Shown: piece after piece, positions 39,773-48,607 of the stretch
Position numbering within the stretch: the stretch's first letter is position 1
Layout of the letters: every line of letters begins with the position of its first letter
DNA from: a virus
DNA length: 64,000 nucleotides
Virus record (IMG/VR): IMGVR_UViG_3300028829_005098
Location: 51,416-115,415 of that record
Reading direction: 5' to 3' (one strand)
The notes under the pieces: generated by a model
Database searches by the model: none
What the model was told of the DNA's origin: nothing
The model's input: the letters and a program-made list of their open reading frames with translations, nothing else
Program-made: the position numbers and the translations under genes

Positions 39773-40267
39773 TTAGAGTATCTTAACTTTCTTTGCCTTT
39801 GTTTCTATCACTTCTCGTTTTGGAATTGTAACATTAAGAATTCCGTTATCGAATTTTGCGGAAATATTATTTACATCTAGGGTAGAATCATCCACTCTAA
39901 ATGATCGTTTAAATGAAGATCTTTTAAGTTCCTTGTAAACATACTTTACACCAGGTTCTTCAATATCAAACTTTTTATCTCCTGAAATCGTAAGCATTCC
40001 ATCTTCATATTCAACCGATACATCTTCTTTTCCAAGTCCAGCAATTTCCGCCTCAATTCTAACATCATTTTTAGTATCTGCAACATTTACTCTTGGATAT
40101 GAACTATTTCCGAAGAAGTTTACTCCAAATTCTTGACTAAAACTTGGAAATGCTTGATTTACTACTTTGTCAAACAGAGAATCGAATGGTACTAAGAATT
40201 CGTCTCTAAGATTTGGAACGTGTTTATTTAGTCCTGTTCCGTTGGACTTATAATTATATTTTTTCAT
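39773..40267 (-). CDS. hsp20: Small heat-shock protein (Hsp20/alpha-crystallin family)
   Basis: From the chosen start the protein has 164 residues. The alpha-crystallin domain runs from YPRVNVADTKNDVRIEAEIAG through DGMLTISGDK, RSFKRSFRVDD and AKFDNGILNVTIPK, including the G-x-L motif and the C-terminal IxI-like end (VKIL). It is an ATP-independent chaperone that may protect phage or host proteins during infection. The start at 40267 is preferred because AAAGGAAAA precedes it at the right distance. The in-frame ATGs near 40333 would make a 22-residue extension encoded by two RNA hairpins. A terminator follows. Confidence 0.93.
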   Translation of the reverse strand: MKKYNYKSNGTGLNKHVPNLRDEFLVPFDSLFDKVVNQAFPSFSQEFGVNFFGNSSYPRVNVADTKNDVRIEAEIAGLGKEDVSVEYEDGMLTISGDKKFDIEEPGVKYVYKELKRSSFKRSFRVDDSTLDVNNISAKFDNGILNVTIPKREVIETKAKKVKIL

Positions 40268-40289
40268 TGTATTTTCCTTTGTTTTGGTT

Positions 40290-40335
40290 ACGAACCCCGA
40301 TTGGGCATTCGTGAGTGACCCGATAGGCATCACTC
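40290..40335 (-). ncRNA. Two tandem bulged RNA hairpins in the hsp20 leader
   Basis: Two 23-nt hairpins abut on the minus strand: 40335-40313 and 40312-40290. The outer stems differ (GAGTGA/TCACTC versus ACGAA/TTCGT), but both continue with a T.G pair, a single unpaired G, a CC or CCC / GG or GGG helix and a tetraloop TATC or AATC. Paired changes in the outer stems with the core kept suggest selected RNA structure. GC content is well above the surroundings. There is no T-run, so these are not terminators. They may be a protein-binding operator or thermosensor for hsp20. Confidence 0.6.
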
Positions 40336-40368
40336 ATATTATAAATATAATTGAATATGTAAATATTA

Positions 40369-41034
40369 CTAAATTAAATCTTTTGTTTTTAGAAATTCAG
40401 TATATTCAAGTGTAGTTGCCATGTGGTCTGCCCAATGAACTATTTTTGGGAGAAGTGTTTTTAACTCACCCCCCAATCTAAATGACTTTAGATAAAACTC
40501 ATTTGACTCATCATACATTCCATCCGACAACTTGATTCCTAAGAATTCTTTTTGAGTAATTTTTACATCAAAGTCTTGTAGTAGAAATAATGCTCTATCC
40601 GTTACCGTCATGCTTTGAATTTCAGGATTTATTTTAAACATTGATCCTTGGTTCTTTCTATGCCAGTCAGACTCTTCTACATTATAGTATTCACCATCTA
40701 AATCACCTAGTTTGCCTAAGTCATGGTTTAATGCACAAAATAATAACTCATCTTCTGTGAAGTCTACTTCACCTCCGAGTTTGTTGAATAAAAGAACCAT
40801 TCCCTTTGCAGTACGACATACATTCATAACATGGTCAATATACCCACCTGAGTAAGCATTGTGGTATTGGACTTTTCCACTTGCAGGTGCAACTAATGCT
40901 CTTAGACCTAGACACCCATCGTCTGTTCCGTACATATGGAGAAGTTTCTCCTTTCGTTCTCCTGAGAACGTATTTTCAATAAATTCTAAAAATCTAGTAT
41001 AATTTTCTTCTAATTGGGACTCTGTATAATTCAT
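40369..41034 (-). CDS. HD-domain metal-dependent phosphohydrolase
   Basis: 221 residues. The HD signature is spread as YHNAYSGGYIDHVMNV (H of the first helix pair), LNHDLGKLGDLDG (the HD dyad) and WADHMATTLEY (final Asp). This matches the small HD hydrolases common in T4-like marine phages. Known HD proteins remove phosphates from nucleotides or cyclic nucleotides; the substrate here is not visible. AAGGGA precedes the ATG. Confidence 0.85.
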   Translation of the reverse strand: MNYTESQLEENYTRFLEFIENTFSGERKEKLLHMYGTDDGCLGLRALVAPASGKVQYHNAYSGGYIDHVMNVCRTAKGMVLLFNKLGGEVDFTEDELLFCALNHDLGKLGDLDGEYYNVEESDWHRKNQGSMFKINPEIQSMTVTDRALFLLQDFDVKITQKEFLGIKLSDGMYDESNEFYLKSFRLGGELKTLLPKIVHWADHMATTLEYTEFLKTKDLI

Positions 41035-41062
41035 AATCCCTTATTTTATATATAATATATTT

Positions 41063-42424
41063 TTAGTCAATAAAATTTTTCTTCACCACAGGAAGATACT
41101 CATTGAATTTTTCAGGTGTCCAATTTTGCATCTTCTGAAAAACTTCGTTATAGTGTTCGTATGTCCTTTTTAAAATATTATTAGAATTTACAAGAAAGCA
41201 ACAAGTCATAGAATAACTTTCTTTAAGAGAGGTTCTTTGAATCTCTTTATGTAATGATGTATATCCAATTTCTTCCTTATTGATATACTCTCCACTATTT
41301 ACATTATTAAATGTAGATACAAGTTCTTTTATTTGCAAGGAATTCTTGCAATATGAATCATTTGCAAACAATACTGTTGTGTTTTCTTCAAGCAATTCAT
41401 ATATGTGACATATATATTCAAAATAATAATACAGGAAATGCTTTTTTTCAGGAACTTTGGTGAATCTACCATTTATGTTTTTTAATTTAAACGAATTAGT
41501 ATCACGCACCGTGATTACATCTATTCCTGGAAAAAATACTTTTTTATTTGAAGAGTATACAATTCCAAACTTAGGTACTTTCCACTTTGCCAATACACGT
41601 TTTTTAACAATTGGTTTATTGGGTTCGTTGTTTTCTGTACGAACTTCTCTAAGTTTTTTGTTAAGGTATATGTTTTTCTTAGTTGCGTTTGCTTTACCTG
41701 TATATTCTTTTAATTTCTTTTTTACTAAATCGTTTACCTGTGCTTTTGTATAATTGACATATAATTGACGATTTATGTTTACATTTTCAGTTGACGCTGG
41801 TTCGTGGTACATATGATACCCCATTAAACTTACACTCGTATACGAAACCGAATCACTTAGTCTATTTTCCACAAAGTCTAGATCTTGGAAACCCCACCCC
41901 TCGAAGTCTTCATTCATCCCACCAACTCTTGCAAATTCGGATGATTTTATTATGAATGAAAACTTTCCGTTTTGGGAGTTGGTTTTGTAGTCTACTCCGT
42001 GATCTAAATGTAATTGTTCTGTTGCTTGCAGGTTATATGATTCTTGTTTGCTTAAAAATACAACTTCACTGAAAGGACGGATAAAGTCATAATCAGTATC
42101 TGCGTTATTTAAAACTTCATTGAAGTCAGTATAAAAATCTGCATCGACCATCCATATGAATTCAGTAAATGAGTGCTTGCTTGCATGATTTATTAGTTTT
42201 GATTTGTTTATCTTATCAATCTTTAAATCAATTACATGGTGTTTTAGATTTTCAAATGTTACAAGATATTGCTCTATCATTGGTGTAGAATCTGATCTTT
42301 GTTCACATACTATAACATCACACCCAATTTCATTTAATTTTTTTGCCAAGAAACAGAAATTATTGAATCTCAGAGATTTTAAATTAAATATAGGTAATAT
42401 AATTGTTATCTCAGTGGTGTTCAT
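41063..42424 (-). CDS. GT-A (family 2 / galactosyltransferase-like) glycosyltransferase
   Basis: 453 residues. The N-terminal strand ITIILPIFN, the metal-binding motif in WMVDADFY (DxD-like D-A-D) and the acceptor-site motif GGMNEDFEGWGFQDLDFVENRL are typical of GT-A enzymes with a galactosyltransferase-type C-terminal part. The remaining 200 residues are unassigned. It lies among virion genes rather than in the plus-strand sugar block, so it may glycosylate a virion protein; this is inferred. One base separates it from the structural gene upstream. Confidence 0.83.
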   Translation of the reverse strand: MNTTEITIILPIFNLKSLRFNNFCFLAKKLNEIGCDVIVCEQRSDSTPMIEQYLVTFENLKHHVIDLKIDKINKSKLINHASKHSFTEFIWMVDADFYTDFNEVLNNADTDYDFIRPFSEVVFLSKQESYNLQATEQLHLDHGVDYKTNSQNGKFSFIIKSSEFARVGGMNEDFEGWGFQDLDFVENRLSDSVSYTSVSLMGYHMYHEPASTENVNINRQLYVNYTKAQVNDLVKKKLKEYTGKANATKKNIYLNKKLREVRTENNEPNKPIVKKRVLAKWKVPKFGIVYSSNKKVFFPGIDVITVRDTNSFKLKNINGRFTKVPEKKHFLYYYFEYICHIYELLEENTTVLFANDSYCKNSLQIKELVSTFNNVNSGEYINKEEIGYTSLHKEIQRTSLKESYSMTCCFLVNSNNILKRTYEHYNEVFQKMQNWTPEKFNEYLPVVKKNFID

Positions 42425-42425
42425 T

Positions 42426-44531
42426 TTAGTCAGTTTTTTCTATACCAAGTAGTAAATCAGAATTAGTTGAACGTTTGATTATTAGTCCTGCTTCATATAA
42501 CTCACGGAATGTGTAATGCTTACCTTCTACACTACCGTCAAATTTAAAGTCAATACAACATTCGTTTTCTTTTCCTACATTTAATGTAATAGTTACCACT
42601 TCATTATCAAGTGTATCTTGACCTCCAATTTCCATTGCAACATAACGTGGGTCGTAGTCTTTTGCTCCACGAATTCCAAGAACGTCTTGCCTTGCTTCGT
42701 TGAAGTATAATGCCATAAATGATGGTTGTGTTCCATATTCAACATTCTTTGGATAGCAGAAATGAGTTCTTTCACGTGCGTTTTTATATGTAACTCGCAA
42801 AGCATTCTCACTTGCACCACCTGGCATTGCAATTTCAAAATCTTCTTTAAGTGTATATAACTTTGGATTGGTTTCAAGTACCTTATTGTTTTGTCCAGTT
42901 GTCATAAACTTACTATCTCCATCAGAACTTAATAGATCTGCTAGTTTTGCTTGTGCAGGTGTTGAACCACCTTCCATTACGTCTATAAGTATCTTATCGT
43001 CAGAGCAACAACGTTCACTGTCACATATAAATGTAGAAGGTTGTATAATTTGTGCCCAGTGTCTTATATCAAGTGGAGTTCCGTCTTTATTTAAAATACT
43101 CAATGTTACGTTTTCTTGTGTGATACCTTCACCTTGCTCGTTCACAGGAATAATTTCAACAGCAGTTTGATTTGAGTCCAAGAAGAATTTGTTTATAATT
43201 GGTTCAGGTAAACTTGCACTTTCTACTTTAAAGTACAACTCATCTGCCATAGGAACTCTTATATCTTCATTTAGTGGGTCTGTTTCCAAACTAATTTCAA
43301 AAATAACTCCTTCAAAACTATATGCAGTTGATGCTCCACCAGGTGAAACAACTTTATCAGGAATATCAAGGTCATTGTTTGTTATAGTAGTAAGATTGTC
43401 ACCTCCAGAACCATCATCCTGACTTGCGTATCCACATTCACCTTTAATTCTAATATTTGGAAATCTTGATAGTGTGTTTGCGGTTTGAAATGGAATTAGT
43501 GATTTAAGAATACTTGCACTTTGTGAGTTTGCGGTATTTGATTTAAGTGTTACGGTTAAATCTCCTACTCCGTTTATTCCACTATCTAAGTTATCGGACA
43601 CACCTCCTTTGATTCCAAATTCTGATTCTACGGTGACAAGAAATTCAGTCTTATATTCTAATGTGTCACTTTGTGTTACATCTGCTACAAATTTATTGCT
43701 CAATATTCCGATATTTTTAAACATTGTGTGAACTTCACCACCATTCAAAGACTCCTGTGGTCCTGTTCTTCTTGTGTAATCTATTTGTGCTATGATTGGG
43801 TGTCTTGAAGTAATTCCACCGATATTCTCAATAGTTATTTTCCAACCACCACCACCCAGTGCAGTTTTCTCTACTTTAATGTCATATCGTTCGGATTGAG
43901 GTCTTCCTCCTGTTGGTGATCCTGTTAATGGACGATAATTTAAAACTACTGCGGTGTTTGTTCCTGTTGCTACGAATAGGGGTTTACTAATTACGGGTTC
44001 GTGAATATCATGCGTTACATTGTTTCCGAGTTTAACTTGTGAAGGGTGGGTTCTGTCCCATAGATAGTATACCTTACCTGCTTCTAGATTGGATTCTGTT
44101 GGTATTGTATCAAAAGATATTTTACCAGATAATACCACAACTGCATTAGTTTCAATACCATCCTCAGTTTGTTCACTTCCACTTCCGTCACAAGTTACGG
44201 ATACACTCTCTACTATACCAATTACTTCGGTTAAATGTTCTTGGTCTTCTGGATTATTTGTATCAAACATTGCATATGATAAATTGAATCCTTTTATTTT
44301 TGGGTCCCACCTCACCGCATCTCCAACCTTCGGACAATTATATGTAAGTTTTGTTCTAAGTAGGGTTCTTTCGGATTCCCATTTGTAATCAGATGCAGCC
44401 TGTTTTACTTGCTCGTATATATTTTCCAATACACTCTCATCACATTGACTTTTTACTGGTTCTAATGCTTGACCACCTATTGGTTGACATCCTCTTAAAT
44501 TAAATGCTGATCTATGTTGTAACGTTGCCAT
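42426..44531 (-). CDS. Virion structural protein with one copy of a repeated beta module
   Basis: About 701 residues from the ATG at 44531, which lies one base after the upstream stop; a further ATG at 44570 would overlap that gene by 38 bases. Residues about 69-201 (VGDAVRW..., TEVIGIV, LSGKISFD, LEAGKVYYL, PVISKPLFVATG, VVLNYRPL) form a module that also occurs twice in the 587-residue protein two genes upstream. The C-terminal region (about 480-700) has several Cys pairs and a REL/LIIKRS end but no recognised domain. Probably a neck, collar or fibre component. Confidence 0.78.
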   Translation of the reverse strand: MATLQHRSAFNLRGCQPIGGQALEPVKSQCDESVLENIYEQVKQAASDYKWESERTLLRTKLTYNCPKVGDAVRWDPKIKGFNLSYAMFDTNNPEDQEHLTEVIGIVESVSVTCDGSGSEQTEDGIETNAVVVLSGKISFDTIPTESNLEAGKVYYLWDRTHPSQVKLGNNVTHDIHEPVISKPLFVATGTNTAVVLNYRPLTGSPTGGRPQSERYDIKVEKTALGGGGWKITIENIGGITSRHPIIAQIDYTRRTGPQESLNGGEVHTMFKNIGILSNKFVADVTQSDTLEYKTEFLVTVESEFGIKGGVSDNLDSGINGVGDLTVTLKSNTANSQSASILKSLIPFQTANTLSRFPNIRIKGECGYASQDDGSGGDNLTTITNNDLDIPDKVVSPGGASTAYSFEGVIFEISLETDPLNEDIRVPMADELYFKVESASLPEPIINKFFLDSNQTAVEIIPVNEQGEGITQENVTLSILNKDGTPLDIRHWAQIIQPSTFICDSERCCSDDKILIDVMEGGSTPAQAKLADLLSSDGDSKFMTTGQNNKVLETNPKLYTLKEDFEIAMPGGASENALRVTYKNARERTHFCYPKNVEYGTQPSFMALYFNEARQDVLGIRGAKDYDPRYVAMEIGGQDTLDNEVVTITLNVGKENECCIDFKFDGSVEGKHYTFRELYEAGLIIKRSTNSDLLLGIEKTD

Positions 44532-44532
44532 T

Positions 44533-44928
44533 TTATGATTGGGTTGTTTGTTCAGGTTTACTTGATTCATTTATTTGTGCCAAGGCATCTGCATCTAGTG
44601 TAGGTACAGGGTCAACGGCTTTAACCCATGTAGGTGCAGTTCCTCCACCCAAACTCATTCGTGTGAATATATAAATGTTGCTAATTTGCTTTACGATTTC
44701 ACCAGGATTACCTTCTACTTGGTTTACGTAAGTAACAAAAGCATAATCTCCCTCCGAGGAATCTCCGATGTAAAGTCCTTTTAATGGCCAAACAGAATCT
44801 AGAAATTTTTTAATTTCTTCTTCAGGATTATTGTATTCAAGACAATCTTCGTTTTTATTTGAACCACAGGTTGAATAAAAAGTAAAGTGTTTATATCTAA
44901 AGTTTCCGATGTCGTATAATGATCCCAT
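44533..44928 (-). CDS. Hypothetical virion-operon protein (131 aa)
   Basis: No family recognised. A compact alpha/beta protein starting MGSLYDIGNFRYKHFTFYST, with a polar Ser/Glu/Gln-rich tail. It lies between the two genes that share the repeated beta module, six bases after the first and one base before the second, so it is probably part of the same assembly. No membrane or signal segment is seen. Confidence 0.72.
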   Translation of the reverse strand: MGSLYDIGNFRYKHFTFYSTCGSNKNEDCLEYNNPEEEIKKFLDSVWPLKGLYIGDSSEGDYAFVTYVNQVEGNPGEIVKQISNIYIFTRMSLGGGTAPTWVKAVDPVPTLDADALAQINESSKPEQTTQS

Positions 44929-44934
44929 GATTTA

Positions 44935-46698
44935 TTATTCCGTAATTAGTTCCCAATTTCCATAGTTTATACTTCCACCTGCAGTAACGTTATATTCAGT
45001 TTTAATATAACGTTTTAATTCTATCATCTGTGTTGAGAAGTCTATTAAACTTATATTTGCAACATCACCTTTTCCAGCATCAGGCCATTTTGGATTGATG
45101 AAATCATCAGCTGCGAAATTGTCTCCAATTTTTTTTGCGGTAAAATCTTTTTCGTTGGTATGTTGCATACAAGGTTCGTTTAAATTTGGATTTACTGCAT
45201 TACACGCATCATATGGTGTGGGGTACACAGGTTGATTTAATAAAAGTATTTGGTTTTCCGTTACTGCATAAAAAACTGGTTTAGCATAACTTACAACTTT
45301 CTTTGTTTGTGGGTCACGTTTAAATGGATTATTAATTGTAGTATTTCTAAACGGAGTTGCACCACTTGAAGCAGACTCTATGTTAGAGTCACCTGTTTTA
45401 TTGTTAAACCAATCATCTAGTTCATCAACACTATAATCATAAATTGTTCTTCTTAGTTTTTTTGTTTGCTCCGAGTAGGAGTTTGTGTCGGAATTAATAT
45501 CAAATGCATCAAGATAGTATGTGTATCCTCTTTTAAATAAAGCATTGGGTTTTGAATTAACATCCGTTTCTGTTATTTTTAATCCAGTCGGAATGTCAAA
45601 TGTTATCATCCCTGATGTTTGTATTTGAAAGAAGTCAGATGTTGCAATAGTTACGATTCCTATTACATCACACCCATACGCATCATCTATCATTAAGTCA
45701 CCTTCTCTTTTTTGGGAAGAAGCATTTGCTAATACATAAGGTGAATCACCACTTTCAAAGTCAAGGTATGTAGGTAAAATAGTTTCTGCAACTCCCTCAA
45801 ACTCTGTGATATTCTCTAGGTTGTCACCAAATTTTCCAGAAGCAGTTCTTTGTATTTTCCTTCTTACTCTTACAACATCCCCAACTTTTATTTTGGAACA
45901 ACTTGTTGAGTATTCAATTACAAATTTATTTGGTTGATCTGTTTTTTCACATATTAAACCACGATAATTTACAAATACACCAGACTGAGGACCTGTTGCT
46001 ATTAATAATGGTTTTGAAACATGGGGATCGTTTTCTATTAGTTGTTCAGCAGGATCAAAATCTGCTAATTTACCATCTCTTCCCAAGAAATAAGTTTTAC
46101 CTCCAATCAAAACAGATTCCGTGGATGCAATTTCAGATGTATCTAATTGGAACTTTTCAACAAATACTGCCTCGTTAAAACTAATATGCCCACCAAATGC
46201 AATGTTAATACTTAATATCTCACCATCAAAATCACGTTTTATTTTTCGTATAATTCCCACAACTTCTGCGTTATCAGGATTGTCAGAGGAAGCATGACGA
46301 TATTTGTTAGTTCCAAGATCACGTGATAATACATCACCCACTCTGTAAACGATTGTTTGTGTAGATTCAATGTTTTGATAAAAGTCATCAAAACTTACCG
46401 ACACTTCTGAGTGTCCTGGTGATTCGGTAAATTCAATTCCGTCACCAGTATCTTTTACTTTTACGAATGATCCAGGTGCAACATTATATTCATTTGGTAC
46501 ATCCGAGAGTTCACTGAATCTAATACCTACATCATTATGTTTAAGCAAAGATAGTTGTTCTGCTAACACTTGAGCGGTTATAGATTTAGTTTCTCCCGTG
46601 GGTGATGTAGCAAATTCGTCTTTGTCTACGACTATGAATAAGTCTTCGTTTGAGAGTTTGTCACTCTTGTTTAAGTCTGTGATTTTTTGGTTAGCCAT
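44935..46698 (-). CDS. Virion structural protein with two copies of the repeated beta module
   Basis: 587 residues. The N-terminus KITDLNKSDKLSNEDLFIVVDKD is a common opening of phage fibre and neck proteins (ITDL...L...D.F.VVD). Module copy 1 spans about 118-248 (YRVGDVLSRD, AEVVGIIRKI, FGGHISF, GKTYFLG, HVSKPLLIATG, VFVNYRGL). Copy 2 spans about 270-485 (KVGDVVRV, CDVIGIVT, TSGMITFD, RGYTYYLD, VSYAKPVFYAVTE, LLLNQPVYP). A third copy is in the downstream 701-residue protein. Its function is unknown; the repeated module may be a surface-exposed or attachment domain. Confidence 0.8.
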   Translation of the reverse strand: MANQKITDLNKSDKLSNEDLFIVVDKDEFATSPTGETKSITAQVLAEQLSLLKHNDVGIRFSELSDVPNEYNVAPGSFVKVKDTGDGIEFTESPGHSEVSVSFDDFYQNIESTQTIVYRVGDVLSRDLGTNKYRHASSDNPDNAEVVGIIRKIKRDFDGEILSINIAFGGHISFNEAVFVEKFQLDTSEIASTESVLIGGKTYFLGRDGKLADFDPAEQLIENDPHVSKPLLIATGPQSGVFVNYRGLICEKTDQPNKFVIEYSTSCSKIKVGDVVRVRRKIQRTASGKFGDNLENITEFEGVAETILPTYLDFESGDSPYVLANASSQKREGDLMIDDAYGCDVIGIVTIATSDFFQIQTSGMITFDIPTGLKITETDVNSKPNALFKRGYTYYLDAFDINSDTNSYSEQTKKLRRTIYDYSVDELDDWFNNKTGDSNIESASSGATPFRNTTINNPFKRDPQTKKVVSYAKPVFYAVTENQILLLNQPVYPTPYDACNAVNPNLNEPCMQHTNEKDFTAKKIGDNFAADDFINPKWPDAGKGDVANISLIDFSTQMIELKRYIKTEYNVTAGGSINYGNWELITE

Positions 46699-46756
46699 TG
46701 TAATTCCTATACATATAAATAATAAATATACATATATTTTATTACAATAAATATTT

Positions 46757-47500
46757 CTATCTTAAACTTTTTATCTTCTTAACGATAAATTTAACCAATT
46801 CACTTCTAACAATATCATCTTCTGTGAATTCGAAACTATGAATTCCGTGTGATTTTGAGTCGGTGTCACCGAATAATTCACGGATGTTATTAAATCCACT
46901 TTTGTTACCAATATCACTTTGCATCGTGTCTCCACATATGAATAATTTTGAATTTTGACCTACACGAGTCATTATCGTAATAAGTTCTTTTTCTGTCATA
47001 TTCTGTGCTTCATCTACTACAATAAACTTATTTTCCCAAGATGCTCCACGAAGAAAACCTACCGGTATTCCATAGATTCGTTCTTCCTGTTGCAGGTATC
47101 TGATGTCTACGATACTTAAAAATTCTTCAAGTTTATCTTTTAGTGGTTCTAGGTATGGAGCCATTTTATCATCTTGTGCTCCTGGTAAAAATCCCAATTT
47201 GTGGTCTGAACTTTCTACTGCATTTCTTATATATACAAGTTCTTCAACTGCTTGATCTGTTAAATACCGTAACCCGCAATATATGCTTACATAGGTTTTT
47301 GATGATCCTGCTGGTCCATTTACAAACATTAAGTTTGTTTTTGGATCTAGTGCATTTTCTAAAAATTGTTTTTGTTTGTCAGTAAAGGGTTTGTGTTGTA
47401 TCCTTAACTTTCTTACTTCCTGATTGTTATTGATTGTGTCCTGCAACTCTGAATCAGTAAGTGTACTTTTTGTAATGTCATCGTGCTTTTTTCTTGACAT
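46757..47500 (-). CDS. phoH: PhoH-like ATPase
   Basis: 247 residues with Walker A at 62-69 (GPAGSSKT, Gly to Ser before Lys as in several marine phage PhoH proteins), the AVES...LGFLPG segment, GFLRGASWENKFIVVDEAQNMT with Walker B, and GDTMQSDI. PhoH proteins are RNA-helicase-like ATPases found widely in marine phages; their role in infection is still unclear. Start supported by AAAGGAAAA upstream. The 14-base leader string AAAACAAAGGAAAA is also found before hsp20. Confidence 0.92.
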   Translation of the reverse strand: MSRKKHDDITKSTLTDSELQDTINNNQEVRKLRIQHKPFTDKQKQFLENALDPKTNLMFVNGPAGSSKTYVSIYCGLRYLTDQAVEELVYIRNAVESSDHKLGFLPGAQDDKMAPYLEPLKDKLEEFLSIVDIRYLQQEERIYGIPVGFLRGASWENKFIVVDEAQNMTEKELITIMTRVGQNSKLFICGDTMQSDIGNKSGFNNIRELFGDTDSKSHGIHSFEFTEDDIVRSELVKFIVKKIKSLR

Positions 47501-47543
47501 GGTTGTTTTCCTTTGTTTTATTATAAGCTATAGTTGTTATTAA

Positions 47544-47864
47544 CTAGTTAGTATTTATATTACTATTTTTTTCTATATATTCTATTAAAGCTTTTAAGAT
47601 TTTACATTTTTCATATTCCTCCATTTTTATATATTGTTCAAGTATATTTTTTAAATTGGGTAAAAAGTGAATGGATTTCACTACTACTTGTAACTCTGTG
47701 TTCTCAAAAGAAAAAACTCTTATAGTATCAGGAAGTGGACTATTCAGCACAATTTTATTTTTAAAGCACTCAAAAACGTGGTCAAGGTACTTTTTTTGAT
47801 TGTTTTTTAGTTCTTTTTCCAATAAATTGTTATTATTAGAAAGTTGTAGTATATTTTTTTTCAT
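47544..47864 (-). CDS. Hypothetical helical protein (106 aa)
   Basis: No family recognised. Residues 1-35 and 70-100 are helical, the latter containing LEQYIKMEEYEKCKILKALIEYI, and the centre has a beta pair. Asn-rich at the start. It is transcribed away from the plus-strand block; the 41 bases between the two start codons hold both sets of upstream signals, but no clear promoter is seen. Confidence 0.68.
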   Translation of the reverse strand: MKKNILQLSNNNNLLEKELKNNQKKYLDHVFECFKNKIVLNSPLPDTIRVFSFENTELQVVVKSIHFLPNLKNILEQYIKMEEYEKCKILKALIEYIEKNSNINTN

Positions 47865-47905
47865 CTCTAATATAAGTATTTAGTGTAAGATAAATTAAAA
47901 ATGTT

Positions 47906-48541
47906 ATGAGTAATTTTTTTCAAAGATACAAAAGAAACGGAGTACCTCGCACAGGGTTTGTGAAGAAGGAGACAGATTATTCGAAGGTTAATAACGAATT
48001 AAATAATAATAAAGATTCTGAGAATAAAATAGAAGAACGTGTTGAATCAACGGATATCAATGTTGATACAAACTCAGTAAGTGTAAAACCAAAGAGAACT
48101 ACTGAATCTGAACCACCACCTACAGTTAAAGAGCATCTTATGCATTTATTAGAACAGAGTAGAAAAGATGCTTTAAATAAAGCAGAGGATATAAAGTCTA
48201 AACCGTTATCAACAAATTTAAATGATGTAAAAAAAGAATCTGTTAAAAAAACTAAACATCCGAAAAAAGAATTTTACGAAACCGAAGCAGAACAACTTGG
48301 TTTTACAGATTTACCTAGTAATCTAGCGAATTCACTGGTTGCTTGGAAACGTAGTAATCGTCCAGTTGTAACCGCAGATCAATGGAATACTCGTCTAAGT
48401 ATATGTCGTGGTTGTAGTTATTGGATGGAAAATAAAGAATCTAATGTTGCTAAGTGCATGAAGTGTGGATGTAGTAGTGGTAAGTTATTATTAGCAAGTA
48501 ACTCATGTCCACTCTCCCCACCAAAATGGAAAGCACTTTAA
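47906..48541 (+). CDS. Protein with C-terminal zinc-ribbon (211 aa)
   Basis: The N-terminal 110 residues are polar and probably disordered. The C-terminus has R(L)SICRGCSYWM..., AKCMKCGC...K and SCPLSPPKW, i.e. four or more Cys arranged as CxxC and CxxC plus a final C, a zinc-ribbon pattern recurrent in small proteins of marine T4-like phages. A nucleic-acid or protein-binding role is likely; the partner is unknown. First gene of the plus-strand block. Confidence 0.77.
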   Translation: MSNFFQRYKRNGVPRTGFVKKETDYSKVNNELNNNKDSENKIEERVESTDINVDTNSVSVKPKRTTESEPPPTVKEHLMHLLEQSRKDALNKAEDIKSKPLSTNLNDVKKESVKKTKHPKKEFYETEAEQLGFTDLPSNLANSLVAWKRSNRPVVTADQWNTRLSICRGCSYWMENKESNVAKCMKCGCSSGKLLLASNSCPLSPPKWKAL

Positions 48542-48569
48542 TACTTTTTATAATATTTTTATAATAATT

Positions 48570-48598
48570 TTGAACTAAAACTTTTTTTGAGATATATT
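48570..48598 (+). promoter_or_regulatory. Sigma70-type promoter for the 65-aa protein gene
   Basis: -35 TTGAAC (48570-48575), 17-base spacer, -10 TATATT (48593-48598), then nine bases to the ATG at 48608. The -35 is imperfect, the -10 matches five of six. Confidence 0.5.
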
Positions 48599-48607
48599 TA
48601 TGTACAA

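Noticed and set aside
40268-40333. 22-residue N-terminal extension of Hsp20
   Set aside because: It would be encoded by the two hairpins and pass over a good Shine-Dalgarno; the ATG at 40267 gives a normal Hsp20 length.
40290-40335. Hairpins before hsp20 as terminators of the upstream HD gene
   Set aside because: Neither hairpin is followed by a T-run, and the two share a bulged core, which terminators do not need.
40336-40350. TATAAATA late promoter on the plus strand
   Set aside because: It points against the surrounding genes, and all nearby genes are on the minus strand; likely chance in AT-rich DNA.
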